A DNA stretch of 64,000 bases from Dendrolimus kikuchii (taxonomy: Eukaryota > Arthropoda > Insecta > Lepidoptera > Lasiocampidae), in assembly GCA_019925095.2 (NCBI GenBank), contig CM034406.1, positions 13,550,388-13,614,387 on the forward strand. The letters are read 5' to 3'. Positions 23,697 to 35,800 of this stretch are shown here, in pieces. The number at the start of each line of letters is the position of its first letter. Positions within the stretch are counted from its first letter, which is position 1. Below the pieces are notes generated by a model. The model saw nothing but the letters and a program-made list of their open reading frames with translations. It was not told the origin of the DNA and ran no database searches. The translations under genes were made by a program, and so were the position numbers.

Positions 23697-24223
23697 TGTT
23701 ACAACCTAGGCCCCGACAAAGACAAATTCCACGTACTAATCTGTAAAAGCACATTTTATAACCTGTCGGCATTTGAACTAATTGTGATCCTTTTATAATC
23801 GTCTTCTTTTGTTCACTTATTAATTGGCATACGTTTCTAGTTATTGTAGAGAACAGTTGATTGTTCTATTGTACTCGTTTACGGCGGCTTGCGGTTGCAT
23901 CATTAGCCAGGTGTGCGAATTAGGATTACTAGGAAATTGTGTGGACGTTGCCGGGCGGGCAAATTTGTGAAGTATAAAACGACAGACTGATTGAGAGAGG
24001 AGTCAGTTGAGCTACGACTATGATACGGGCGTGACGTGTGTACATTCGAGAATCTAATAGTGACAGAGTTTGCACGTTTTATTGAATTACGACCTTCTGC
24101 ATTATGTTTGGATTTGTTGTGTTCGGTTATATTTGTACCTGTGTTATACGTGTTTGTATAGTTCTAATAAACTCTATAATAATTCTAACGGCATTTTAAT
24201 TCGAGTCTCGCTAACTCGTAACA
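23697..24223 (+). mobile_element. Solo LTR, gypsy-like (527 bp)
   Basis: Begins TGTTACAACC and ends CTCGTAACA, flanked by 4-bp duplications GTAT (23693-23696 and 24224-24227). Contains a candidate promoter/start patch near 23975 (gtataaaacgac) and an AATAAA-like patch near 24166. No internal region remains, so two LTRs recombined. The same family recurs at 27760-27828/31239-31665 and, reversed, at 56863-57342. Confidence 0.88.
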
Positions 24224-24681
24224 GTATATAGAAAAAAATTTCATCACCATTTACATGTATGGCGACCGCCCCTAATTTTTATGTATTTCCCCTTTTAGTA
24301 CACCATTGTGTAGCATCATTTACAATGCAACTAATCCTTTTCAAGCCTATCTATATAAATCTAAAAGTATTTAAGAAAGATCACTATGAAATACATAACT
24401 ACATAGTTGGAGAGACTGACAGACAGAAATGTCGATTGTACAAAGGGTTCACTTTGCCACAATGGCTTATAGGACCCCAAAGAATATAACTTGATTCCGT
24501 ACCCATGTCGTTGGGAAGAGACGCGGGTTTTTAGCCACTAAGTTACCAGGCAAGTCTATCATGCAACTTTCCATAAAAATTCTGTTAAATAAAAACTGGG
24601 TAACGTAAATACCTTGTAACGTGGAATAAAGTTAAGTTCCCCGTTAATAGTCAACACTTGACTACAAAAAGAATTAAACCA

Positions 24682-24879
24682 ATGGCGTTATTAAATTACG
24701 TTTTAACAGTTTTAAGTGCAGTATTACATTTGATTATTTTTCCGGCGTTTCGGTGGCGAAGACAAAAATATCAAGCGTCAACGAGTAATGTTAAAGTTGA
24801 AGAAGGATACTTGTTATGGAGTTGTATTTTAAGAAAAAGTATAATATTGGTTAAAATGAATATAACTGAAGACTATTGA
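24682..24879 (+). other. Short open frame with N-terminal hydrophobic segment, unrecognised
   Basis: From ATG 24682 the frame gives 65 residues: MALLNYVLTVLSAVLHLIIF, then a basic FRWRRQKYQ patch, then polar sequence to a stop. It could be a remnant first exon with a signal anchor. No domain is recognised and there is no second copy in the window to test conservation. Confidence 0.2.
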
Positions 24880-24938
24880 ATGATTGTGAGCAAGCAATTG
24901 CAAACTTTTAGCTTTTTCAAGCTGCCAGTTCAGGATTA

Positions 24939-24990
24939 CTTTGAAATGATTTTTTTAAATAAGTATGCAAACTTTTTAGATTAAATTATA
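24939..24990 (+). repeat. Left terminal inverted repeat of the Tc1-like element
   Basis: Pairs with 26462-26516; the best-conserved core is AAGTATGCAAACTTT. Confidence 0.75.
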
Positions 24991-25234
24991 TAAATATGGA
25001 GAGACTGGCTCTTAATCTCAAAAAAAAGGAAAATTTAAAAATAGAACTGCAGTAAAACAAATGAATATAGCCGGGAAAAGAAAATTTACTCGTAGTATCA
25101 GATTTGCGTGTTATTTATAGCAAAGTTTTAAATTGATTCTCATTGATTTTTTATTCTTTTGTCAATTGAATTATTGTTACCAGCAGAATTGTTGGGTTAG
25201 TTTTTTAACTCATCGAGAGTTTTTGAACCATAAT

Positions 25235-26275
25235 ATGGATACTTCGTCCGAACAAGCGGCTCAAATTGTAGCATTGGTGCGGGAGGGCTTGGATCAACGA
25301 ACGATTGGTAGAAATTTAAATTTAAACCAGTCTACGGTTTCTAGAATATACAGAAGGTTTGTGGAGACAGGTTCTTACAGAAGGAGACGTGGTACAGGCA
25401 GGACTCGAGCAACCACCGGTCGTGATGACCGATTTATTGTTACAACTTCCCTGCGAAATCGTTTCCTCACGTCTGTTAACATCAAAACAGAGCTTAATGA
25501 AGTGCGTGGAGTAAACGTGAGTGCACGAACAATAAGAAGAAGGTTAAAGGAAGCGGATATCACCCCTTTTAGACCAGCAAATGGTCCAAAGTTGTCTGTA
25601 GCTCACAGACAAGCTCGCTTAAGATTTGCGCGTGATCACCTGAATTGGACAGAAGAGCAATGGACCTCCGTATTGTTCACGGACGAGTGTAGGACATGTT
25701 TATATGGTGCAGATGGTCGCAGAAGAGTCTATCGTCGACGTGGGGAGCGATATGCTCAAAGTTGCATTGAGGAGCGTGTTCCTTTTGGAGGCGGTTCGTG
25801 TATGGTCTGGGGTGGCATATCGATGAACGGGCGAACAGAACTTGTGTTCATAGACATGGTCCGTCAAAACGGTAATAGAGGGGGTTTGACTGCACATCGC
25901 TACATAACAGAGATCTTAGAAGATCACGTGGTGCCTTACATGGGATTCATAGGCGAAAATTTTACTTTAATGCAGGATAATGCCCGGCCGCACGCTGCTG
26001 CACAAGTTCGACAATATTGCGAAGAGGTTGGGATACGTACAATGAATTGGCCAGCACGCAGCCCGGATCTTAATCCCATTGAGCATGTTTGGGACAATTT
26101 AAAAAGAGCTGTATATGCGAGAAACCCTTTGCCCACGACAGTGGCAGCACTAAGAACAGCACTTTCAGAAGAATGGGACAATATTCCGCAAGATCTTTTA
26201 ATAACCCTAATAAAATCTATGCGGAACCGATTAGAATCCGTAATAAGGGCACGTGGAGGTAATACACCTTATTAA
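25235..26275 (+). CDS. Tc1-like transposase (DD34E), 346 codons, intact
   Basis: Catalyses cut-and-paste transposition into TA. The start is placed at ATG 25235 because the paired helix-turn-helix DNA-binding region begins directly after it (IVALVREGLDQRTIGRNL.. residues about 10-60, then a basic RRRRGTGR hook). The catalytic triad is visible: Asp in LFTDEC (about residue 152), Asp in MQDNARPHAA (about 247), and Glu in PDLNPIEHVW with exactly 34 residues between the last two. That spacing is the Tc1 signature (mariner has DD34D). Length and order fit the family (about 340 residues). No stops or frameshifts, so it may still be functional if the inverted ends are good. Confidence 0.93.
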   Translation: MDTSSEQAAQIVALVREGLDQRTIGRNLNLNQSTVSRIYRRFVETGSYRRRRGTGRTRATTGRDDRFIVTTSLRNRFLTSVNIKTELNEVRGVNVSARTIRRRLKEADITPFRPANGPKLSVAHRQARLRFARDHLNWTEEQWTSVLFTDECRTCLYGADGRRRVYRRRGERYAQSCIEERVPFGGGSCMVWGGISMNGRTELVFIDMVRQNGNRGGLTAHRYITEILEDHVVPYMGFIGENFTLMQDNARPHAAAQVRQYCEEVGIRTMNWPARSPDLNPIEHVWDNLKRAVYARNPLPTTVAALRTALSEEWDNIPQDLLITLIKSMRNRLESVIRARGGNTPY

Positions 26276-26461
26276 AACATAAATAAACCCTTGCATAAAG
26301 TTTGTGTCTATTGTTAAAACCAATTTTTTAATTAAACCAATTTTCCTTAAATTTCTGTTTTTTCTTCAAAAAAAGTCTTAAGGTCCTTTCCAGTACACAA
26401 ACTTAAACTTAAGGATATGACCCTACGCTGTTTTAAAGTTCACGAACCAATCTAGAGGTTT

Positions 26462-26516
26462 CAATTTAAATCTGTATAGAAAGTTTGCATACTTGGTTAA
26501 AATATTTATTTCAAAG
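26462..26516 (-). repeat. Right terminal inverted repeat of the Tc1-like element
   Basis: Partner of 24939-24990. Confidence 0.75.
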
Positions 26517-26675
26517 TCGTCTATTACTTTGATGCAGTTTATGAGTCTGTACGTAACTTAGACGAGCCAGTCATGAACAGTTCACGGGCAAAACAACACG
26601 TTATTTAATGTAATAAAATTATAATATCATCAAAAACATTGCGCTTTGGATGTTGTTTATGATATAAATACAAAG

Positions 26676-26882
26676 ATGGATTCCTCATTTTGTGTTATAT
26701 TGATCATTGTTGGTGTATTAATAAGTGTCAATGGGCAGATACCGCGATCACCGTGTCCTGATACTTTTGATTACGGGTATGATGGACAAAACATGTACGG
26801 TATAATACAACTAGTACTCAAAAACAAACTTAGTTCCGTGGAGGTCAAAGTTAATTTTACAATAGCAGCAGCACTTAACCAG
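26676..26882 (+). CDS. Gene B exon 1 (signal peptide, start of gd domain)
   Basis: 207 nt, phase 0 out at donor CAG|gtaag. Encodes a hydrophobic signal peptide, then PRSPCPDTFDYGYDGQNMYG, the hallmark of the gd N-terminal domain, to FTIAAALNQ, which continues naturally into KYLG of exon 2. Confidence 0.88.
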
Positions 26883-29800
26883 GTAAGTTTAGGATATTTA
26901 CTAAATAAAAAAGTGTTTGACGCTTAAACAAGTACTAGAGCATAAGACTCACGTAAAGATTGTTCCTGTCATCGTATAATTGAAAATTAATACAATAAGT
27001 GTCAATGGGCAGATACCGGGATCACCGTGTCCTGATACTTTTGATTACGGGTATGATGGACAAAACTTGTACGGTATAATAAAATTAGTACTCAAAAAAG
27101 AACTGAGTTCTGTGGAGGTCAAAGTTACTTTTACAATAGCAGCAACACTTAACCAGGTAAGTTTGGAATGTTTACTAAATAAAAAAATGTTTGACGCTTA
27201 AACAAGTACTAGAGCATAAGACTAATGTAAGGATGGTTCCTCATCATCATTATCATCCGAGCGTTAAATCCCGGTTGCGTTCGGAGCGTTCACTCCGACG
27301 CCCAGGGTCCGCCTTCCTACTTTTCTACTCCACTTCGCACGGTCTTCAGCATACCCCTTTTTGAGACCATTGGTACGCATGTCATCCTTCACAACGTCAA
27401 GCCAGCATGTGTTGGGCCTTCCCCTTCGACCGGGACCTGGCGGAGGCGGCATGGCTAGACATTGGTTCCCCACATAATTAGCCGGTCTCCGTAAAACGTG
27501 GCCGTACCAACGTAAGCGACACTCTTGCAGTTTGTCTGCTGTGTCAAGGACATGAAGACTGCCGCGGATGCGGGAGTTCCTGACGCGGTATTTCCGCGTC
27601 ACTCCACACATCCAGCACAACATATTCATCTCCGTGACACGCAGTTCTTGCTTGTCTCGCTCAAGTACATACCACGCTTCACTGCCATACAAAAGGACAG
27701 GTCTAATGATGGATTTATAGACCTGTCATTTTAATTTAACCGGCATGTAACAATTTTTTGCATTTGTGAAGTATAAAACGACGGCTTGATTGAGAGGGGA
27801 GGCAGTTAAGCTACAACTACGATACGGGCAAAAAAAATTACCCTATGATTTTATATTTTTATTATGTAAAATAGGGTATTTTAAGATACTAATTTGAATA
27901 TTTTTGTGTTTTAAGAGTTAGTTTTTTTTAATTCGATTTTAAAAAAAATATCCGATGACGTCATTGGGGACAACTTTACATTAATTCCTTTGCCTATAAA
28001 AAGAAAATAATCATATTAATCTGTGCTACTATTTAAATGCTACTGTCATTATTCATTATGACACATCGTGATCATTTTAGTGTAGCCAGCTTAGCAATTT
28101 TATCGGTAGATTTATTTTATATATTTTGGTGTTCAACATTTATTATTTTCTAAAGTTACCGTTAAGTTATTTAAAGTGACCTTTAGTGAAAAATCAATAT
28201 AATATAACTTAAACTGAATAATGTACAGTTAGACTGAATACCATTAATTGATAATCAGGCATAAATTACCTATTAGACACCATTGCGATGTCATTACTTT
28301 TCTTAATTTGTAATAAAGTATTCTTTCGGCGATTACAACAGATAAAGCTCATTCGACCACTAAAATACTTTGATTTGGTATCACATTTGGGTTATCATTT
28401 TTAATGTCTGATACCTAGACATAGTCTCATTATCCAATGATGTTGTCAATCCAGTTAAAATAAAAAGGTTGTATTGTCAGTTTCAATTGAGGGGAGGGGG
28501 GGTGGGGAGTATTATTAGTCAGACCTTTAAAAAAAATATCAGTCGTTAGGACTGCACTTCAGAGATAAAAACTTGGTATCTGAGCGTGACGGTCGTGCGA
28601 ATTCAGTGCATTTTCCCCGTCCTAGAAGTATCTACCGAAGTTTTCAATTTAAAAATCATGGCGATGTTCGATAAGGTCTTTTTAAAGTCAATATGTTAAG
28701 AGTTACTTTCCTACACACACGTGTGTACCTACAAGAATTACAAATTTTAGTAATTTCACTATTAGCAACCTGGCAACATTGGGTATTTAGGCTTTAGATC
28801 GGCGGTTAATGCAGCATTTCTAAATTCTAATATTATTCATTACAATTAATTTTGTCCTTAGAAAAATCTTCTAAAGTTATTCGATAAAAAAGTGAACTGT
28901 TTTATTAATGAAAATGTATTAAATATTTTCTCTTTCTAAACATGGCCGGATCTTCAAATAGGAGTGTTAATTTTGTAAAGGCTGATACGCTAAACCTACC
29001 TAACATGTAATGTTATTAGAGTACATAGCTATAGTACATATTGGAGAAATAAGAGGAGCTAAAATCCTGATGTAAGTAGTTTTGTGAAGGTTTCTAAATT
29101 CAACATGTTCGTCCATAGATCTTCCTTCTTTCCTTTTAGAACCTGTGTAGTATATTACTATTCCTGTCTGTAAATTTCATCCATATAAGAAATCAGTAAT
29201 GTTAATTATTAGTTAATATATGATTGATGTAAGTATACTTTGTTTTGAAGTCAAAATTCATCTAAAATGTGCACCATATTTATAGAAAAATAGCTACATG
29301 TCTCACTCATTCATTAGAAACTGATTAAAATAATATTAATTACTTATTTGATAATTTGGTACAATCAATAAATCAGCAACCTATATTACTTTCTTAATAA
29401 TCTATAATACAAGTAAAGTATCTCATATAAATACATACAAATAAAGAAACAGACATTGCACCACTGCCCTGGCGGTTAGATAGTGTGTTTGATTGCTAAT
29501 GTGTGTTATGGATCTGATCTTATACAACAAATTACCGGAAAATATGAAACTCTCCAGTAGTTTTAAATATATTCACTTGCCGGCTTAAAAGTGATTAATT
29601 AAGCACATCTATGGCTTGAAGGATTTCATGAAATATGAAGATTTGTGACAAATACCTTAATGATTGTAAATCTCTTAATAATATGATTTTGATGTGTAAC
29701 ATAGTTACTAATATGAAAAATTATGAGTTAAATAAGGACTATGCAAGTAATTAAATAGACACTTTATATCTTTTTTTTTCAGGTTCAGAAAAAATTAGCA

Positions 29801-32800
29801 ACAACTTTTCTGCATAAGCAAGGGTTATGCTTGATCATAGAATTTTATGACTTATCTACTGCAGTTTACATGAAAACTTTATGTATAGAAAAAACCAAAT
29901 GCTAGCCTGCAGAAAAAAGAAAAAGATAAAACTGAACATTTTTGAAAAGATTATAATTATAATATGTCCTAAATTATTATTAATAAGTGTTTAAGTAAAT
30001 AAACAAGTTTAACTGCTAAAATTTATTTATTATTTCATCTTGCAAAATAATAAGTCAAAAGATATATTTTATTAATCAATTCATATAAATATATGGCACA
30101 TACAAATTTATAACTCACAATAGTTTGCTTTCAGTATAGAAACCATCTTATTCTTATAACTCGTAATGTGAACTCTTAAGACATCAGTCAAAGTAAAGCT
30201 AAAATATTTTTGGAGGAATGTTAAATATTCATATATTGTTTACATGAATTATAACTAATAACATCTAGATTTATGTATATATAAAAATAAGTTATTTAAA
30301 ATAGCCATCCTTGTTTTCAATTAATTAAGCTTTAAAGATATAGGCCATTCTTCTATGGTGGTACTAATCTTTTCAATCAGTTTCCATTTATTGATTTGGA
30401 CTCGCTTGAGATAAATTCAGGTTCTGGTGAACTTTTTGTATGCCATTAGCTCCAATGCAGTTCATAAAGAATACTCCAAAGAATTCAAGTCAGAACTCGA
30501 CGAAGGCCAACCTATGCTCTGAACAAAGTCTGACAAATTGGCTTGCAACCAATGTTGGATTGAATTAGCTTCATGGGAGGGTACAGAGTCCTGTTGGAAA
30601 AGCCACTGCTATCCAGCGAATAAAGTATCACTTAATGCTTAAATCATTGTTTCCAATATGTGATTTTGGACGTCCTTCTCACTTCTGGCGTAAGGTGTAT
30701 TGTTTTGCCAGTTAAATTTTCTTCCACCGTGATGATCTTCTCATCAGTAAACAGGTTATTTTTTGGATCGTATCTCTTGAAAAGGTTTCGACATCGTTCC
30801 AATCGCCATTTACGAAGACGCTCGTTTATATAATGCACTTTTCTTTGACTTTTAGTTAGAGACCATATGTAAGTATTCTCTTTACAGATATTTAAGAAAT
30901 ATTGGTCTGAAGATATAATATATACATAATTTTATTCTGGAGTACGTCGAATAAAATGTTTGTTTATGTTGATGTTGTATGACATAACAATGACATAAAA
31001 AGGAAAATGTCGGTCCTTTTGTATTTTGAAACTGAATAGCTACGGTATTCATATGCATTTCACCAGACGTAAATGACGTCATAGGATTTAGTAAGGTCAA
31101 ATAAAGGTCAAACGCATTTCTTTCAAAATACAAGGGGATTGTACGTTTTTTGGAATTTTAACTAGACAGAAATGATTAGGAACACTATTCCTCGAAATGG
31201 TTTTTCAAAAAGCTAAATTGAAAAAAAGTGAACAATCCCCATTACGATCTTCTGCATTACGTTCGGATTTGTTGTGTTCGGTTATATTTGTACATACATA
31301 CATCCATACATAACTTCACGCCAGTTCCCTTGCAGGGTAGGCACGAACAACAGAGTGCCATTTAGGCTTATTCTTACACACCTCACTTGCCTCTTTGACA
31401 TTCATAACTCTTGTCATGCAAGCTCGTCTGTTGTTAAGGCTCCTGACATCACCTTCTGCTAGTACACGATCAATTTGATCATGGAAGGTGTGTCGTGGCC
31501 TTCCACGACTTCTGCATCCATCCACTTTTGCATTGTATATCTGTTTAGTCATTCTTTCATCATACATGTTATATTTGTACCTGTGTTATACGTGTTTGTA
31601 TAGTTCTAATAAACTCTATAATAATTCTAACGGCATTTTAATTCGAGTCCCGCTAACTCGTAACAATACGTTTAATTAATAATAATGTATAATGTCTATC
31701 ATATATCATTATCAAACTAACAAGGAAAATCTTAGTTGAAATCTTTTGCACTAGGTATTATTTTTGGGGGACATTAAATGTCTGTGCATTAATAACATTT
31801 AAAATAAAGTATTACGACGTCGAGTCAGAATCGTTAAAGCGAAGCGATGGATTGGATTTTCCACAATATTCGTAATAATAAATGAATAATCTTACCCCGT
31901 GCTATTCTTTTGCGGCATATTAGGCGTCTCTAGCACTGAGTGGCTCCTTACTCCTAGATGCCCAGATCATTAATAGCCCATTTCTTTTAGTTCCTATTTC
32001 GCACAATACTCCTACAGTGAGGGGTTAGTCCTTGGTTGAACTTCCACATATTGAATATAGGGATAACCACCGGTCAGTATTAGGCTACACAATTGAACAG
32101 TTCATTTGTGTCTTTCAATTTGGATTAATCGACTGAAGTGATCCATATAAACATAAACTTGAATTAGTTCATGTCATTGCATACTGTCATGTCCTTTCAA
32201 TTCTATACATTTCAACTAAATTGATTTCAATTCGATTGATCCGTCTAATATCAGCATTAGATAATATTACCATTTCTTATGACCTGTAATCCACACGTCT
32301 TCGACCATGTAATTAAGTTTTTGCGAATGCGGATATTTATGTATGTACATATATGTACATGCATAAATATCCGCATGCGCAAAAACTTAATTACATGGTC
32401 GAGATGAAACAATTTAGTTAAAAAACGCAGGAATAAAAGTGTAATTTTTGTAAAGTGTATTTTTTCTGTCGATCTATATTTTGTTATTGCAAGTGAGGAA
32501 ATAGTGTTTTTTTTATTACGATTTTTAAAAAACCTGTTGACTAGGAATGTAAGACAAATTTACGACATAACTAACATTTAATAGAAAAGTACTATGCGTA
32601 AGGGATCATCATCTTCTAAACCATCAACACCATAGGCCTATCAGTTCCTTGTTCTAAACCATTGGGTATAGTTATACGGCACATTTATATATTATGGACA
32701 GATCCGCATTTTGTTTCTATAACCACCCAAAGTTAATATTATATCTCAAATAATAAATAAATGTGCCGTATCTATACCGCACCCAACCATTGTGTCGCAA

Positions 32801-35800
32801 AGAGATTTAAGCAAAAACTTAAAGTAAATATTTGAAATAAAATGATTGTGACACAGACTAAACGGAGATAGAGAAATTATGAAGTAGCAATAACATTTGG
32901 CCACACAAACTTGAAATTATATCACTGAGTATGTATGCATTAATATTTTAACATTAATTATAGCAAATTGTATAAAATATGCCAACCCAACTAACTTCAT
33001 AAAAGCCTAACCTGTTCTTTTTTTCAAAAGCTAAATTCCGGTTTAATATTTTATTTGCTGTCATTATAATTATAAGCTTTAAGACTAAATGATACCTAAA
33101 CATCTAAATCGTCTCCCGAAGATGAAATCGTTATAGCTTAATCATTTGTTACATTTTTATTTAGTTGCATAGTTGTTCTTGTCATGTTTCTTTTTGAGAT
33201 TAATAATTAATTTTGTTATGTACCCTCTTATTTCTAAACGATACAATCGGCCATTTCCTTTATTTGAATAATAAAGTTATATTTTTATTTATTCTGTGAT
33301 TAGCGCCTGTTTTGTATAGAGTAGTTTTCTATAATTTACCATAATTTTATGTAACAATATTTATTTATCTCTAATATGATGTGGTAATTGTGTAGATTCA
33401 AAATCTCTCAATAGTATATAGACTGTATTCATTATATTTTATTTTCGTGTCGGCAGACGCGATAGATTTTTACTCTGTTCGATTTATTTTATTACATTTA
33501 AAACTTTAAATATAATATCTATCCGCCCTTTGTTCAACATTTATTGTATCTAGTTTTTAAGTTTAAATTTTTGGTGAACAATAAAGTGTTTTCATTCATT
33601 CATTCATTCATCTTATATAAAATATTATCTAAAATCAATCTTAAATTAAAATTTCCAAAAAGAAATGTGATTAATTCTTGTCATTCATAATCTTTTTAAT
33701 TAAAATAGTTTATCAATGACTTCAATCCGCTATCGGTTGTGCTAATTTGCTTAGTTTCTTATATTATAAAATTGTTGGAGCGATAACGAGGTGTTCTAAA
33801 AATGTCTGAGAGTGAGTGTATGAAATATATTTAAGCAGTAAGGTTCTCTGGTTATAGGTATAGTGACCAGTTGCTATTCTTTTATTACCATAAACCCCTT
33901 TGAGTTATTGGAATTATTACACATGTTTAGGATGCTATAAAATTAATTTTAGAAAAGACTAGTTCTATGTTCTATCAAATGGTATATGTCCTGATGAGTT
34001 GTTTGTGTTAGTTCTTAACATACAGTTATTGCCCCGCCGATTTATCTGAACAGTTGCTGACTATTTATTAGTAATCAACTTCTCGATATTTAAGGAGACG
34101 ATAAGGGACTTTTAATGATTTTAAACTAAAGATCACATCTAAACGAGTACTGTTAATGATTTGAAAAAAATATATGTTAAAGTAGAGCATTTTTATAATA
34201 ATTTAATATGTGAATATTTTAGATTATGTTTATATTTCATAATGTAATTAAATGTGAAAAAGTGACTCGCATAGGTTTATTTCTCCTAAATTATTGAGTG
34301 GCTTCAATCACGTACGCAATGATTCGTAAAATGCACCTCTTATGCACTGTAAGTTTTTGCAATAATCTCAATTTTTGAAATGGCCTGCGTGCTTGTTTTA
34401 ATATGACCAAAATATAATGAAGTAAAAATAAATGACACGGTTCAAAAAAATGGAAACAGTTTTATGGAAACATATCAGTAATTAAAATATGTTTGTAAAG
34501 CTACAACGATAGACAACAAAACAAAATTGTTATGAACATAATCAAATAACTAGTTTTTGAAATGTTGTGTATTTTCGATTAAATATTTGTTTGTGGTTCT
34601 GTAGCCAAATTACAGAACAGTAGAGGTCTGTCACTCACATGGAACCCTTCATAACTTGTGGAATCTGGTTGTTGATGATGATGCTGCTGATTTGTCCGAT
34701 TTTAAATTTTTATAAGTTATGGCGTCTATGTTTTCGGTATTGATTTATCCAATTTTTATGGCCTTTTACGGCTTTACACAGATTTTTATGGACATCGTAA
34801 CATGGAAGAAAAATATTACAATCGCTCAGAAGAAAAACGTCATTTGTAACACACTGTGCAATCATTGTTGGCGCCACCAGCTCGTTCCTGTTTTTATAGA
34901 AAAGTAGCTTATCCGTGCCTACCTTGCTGGGCGTCATTAAAAAACACACGCACCCACGCACACACGCACGCACGTATATCAAGGTTTAATTAAGCTTTAT
35001 AACCTTTAATTATTAATTCATAAACGCAGAAAGCACTCGCAGTACCCCGTACGAGGATGTGCGCAATTCTTGCGTGGAACGTTATTGCTGTAACATATTT
35101 GACAGGCATTCCCGTGCCCACTTCGGTGGGCGTAAAACATTTTTACTTTTTTGATTTATTAATCACAATTAACAATCAAATATAGCCTATGTTACTCGGG
35201 AATAATGTAGCTTTCTACTAGTGAATAAATTTTCAAAATTGGATCAGTAGTACTGGAGATTACCACGAACATCCAAACTCACAAACTTTATCTCTTTCAT
35301 AATATTAGTATAGATATAGATTTAAAATCTAAAAATAATCATGAATTTAGAAGAAAGAATGAGAGTTGTTCTGAAAGAGAGTGTCGTTGTGAAGGTAAGG
35401 AAAGGAATGCTCCGGTGGTTCGAGCATGTGGAAAGAATGCATGATGAAAGAATGACTAAACAGATATACAATGTAAAAGTGGATGGATGCCGAAGTCGTG
35501 GAAGGCCACGACACACCTTCCATGATCAAATTGATCGTGTCCTAGCAGAAGATGATGTCAGCAGCCTTAAGAACAGACGAACGTGCATGACAAGAGATAT
35601 GAATGTCAAAGAAGCAAGTGAGGTGTGTAAGAATAAGCTTAAATGGCGCTCTGTTGTTCGTGCCTACCCCGCGGGGGAACTGGCGCGAAGTTATGTATGT
35701 ATGTATGTAATCATGAATTTAATATAATTTAAGAAATTGAAAAGAAGCTAATTAGTACTTTAAATTTATGACTGAATTAAGTTTTTCTTTTTTGCGTGAG

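Larger units (their letters stand above)
24939..26516 (+). mobile_element. Tc1-like DNA transposon, apparently complete
   Basis: 1578 bp with inverted ends: 24939-24990 and 26462-26516 pair through CTTTGAAAT, AAGTATGCAAACTTT and GATT-AAATT segments with some mismatches. A TA dinucleotide precedes the left end; the right flank TA is not clear. It holds one unbroken transposase gene. It stands between genes A and B, 159 bases before the start codon of gene B. Confidence 0.88.
31945..33660 (+). repeat. Intron 1 block shared with gene A
   Basis: Aligns with 42-210, 1994-3140 and 3981-4060 at high identity. This copy lacks the 1.8-kb stretch 210-1990 and the 840-bp stretch 3141-3980 of A, and has its own MITE (32664-32784). 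It shows that the tandem duplication reached into intron 1. Confidence 0.85.

Noticed and set aside
26980..27201. Reading exon 1b as an independent first exon
   Set aside because: No ATG and no signal peptide; the frame could only open at a TTG codon.
35090..35130. Hairpin cccacttcggtggg as a transcription terminator
   Set aside because: Bacterial-type terminators do not apply in this insect sequence; more likely a transposon end structure.
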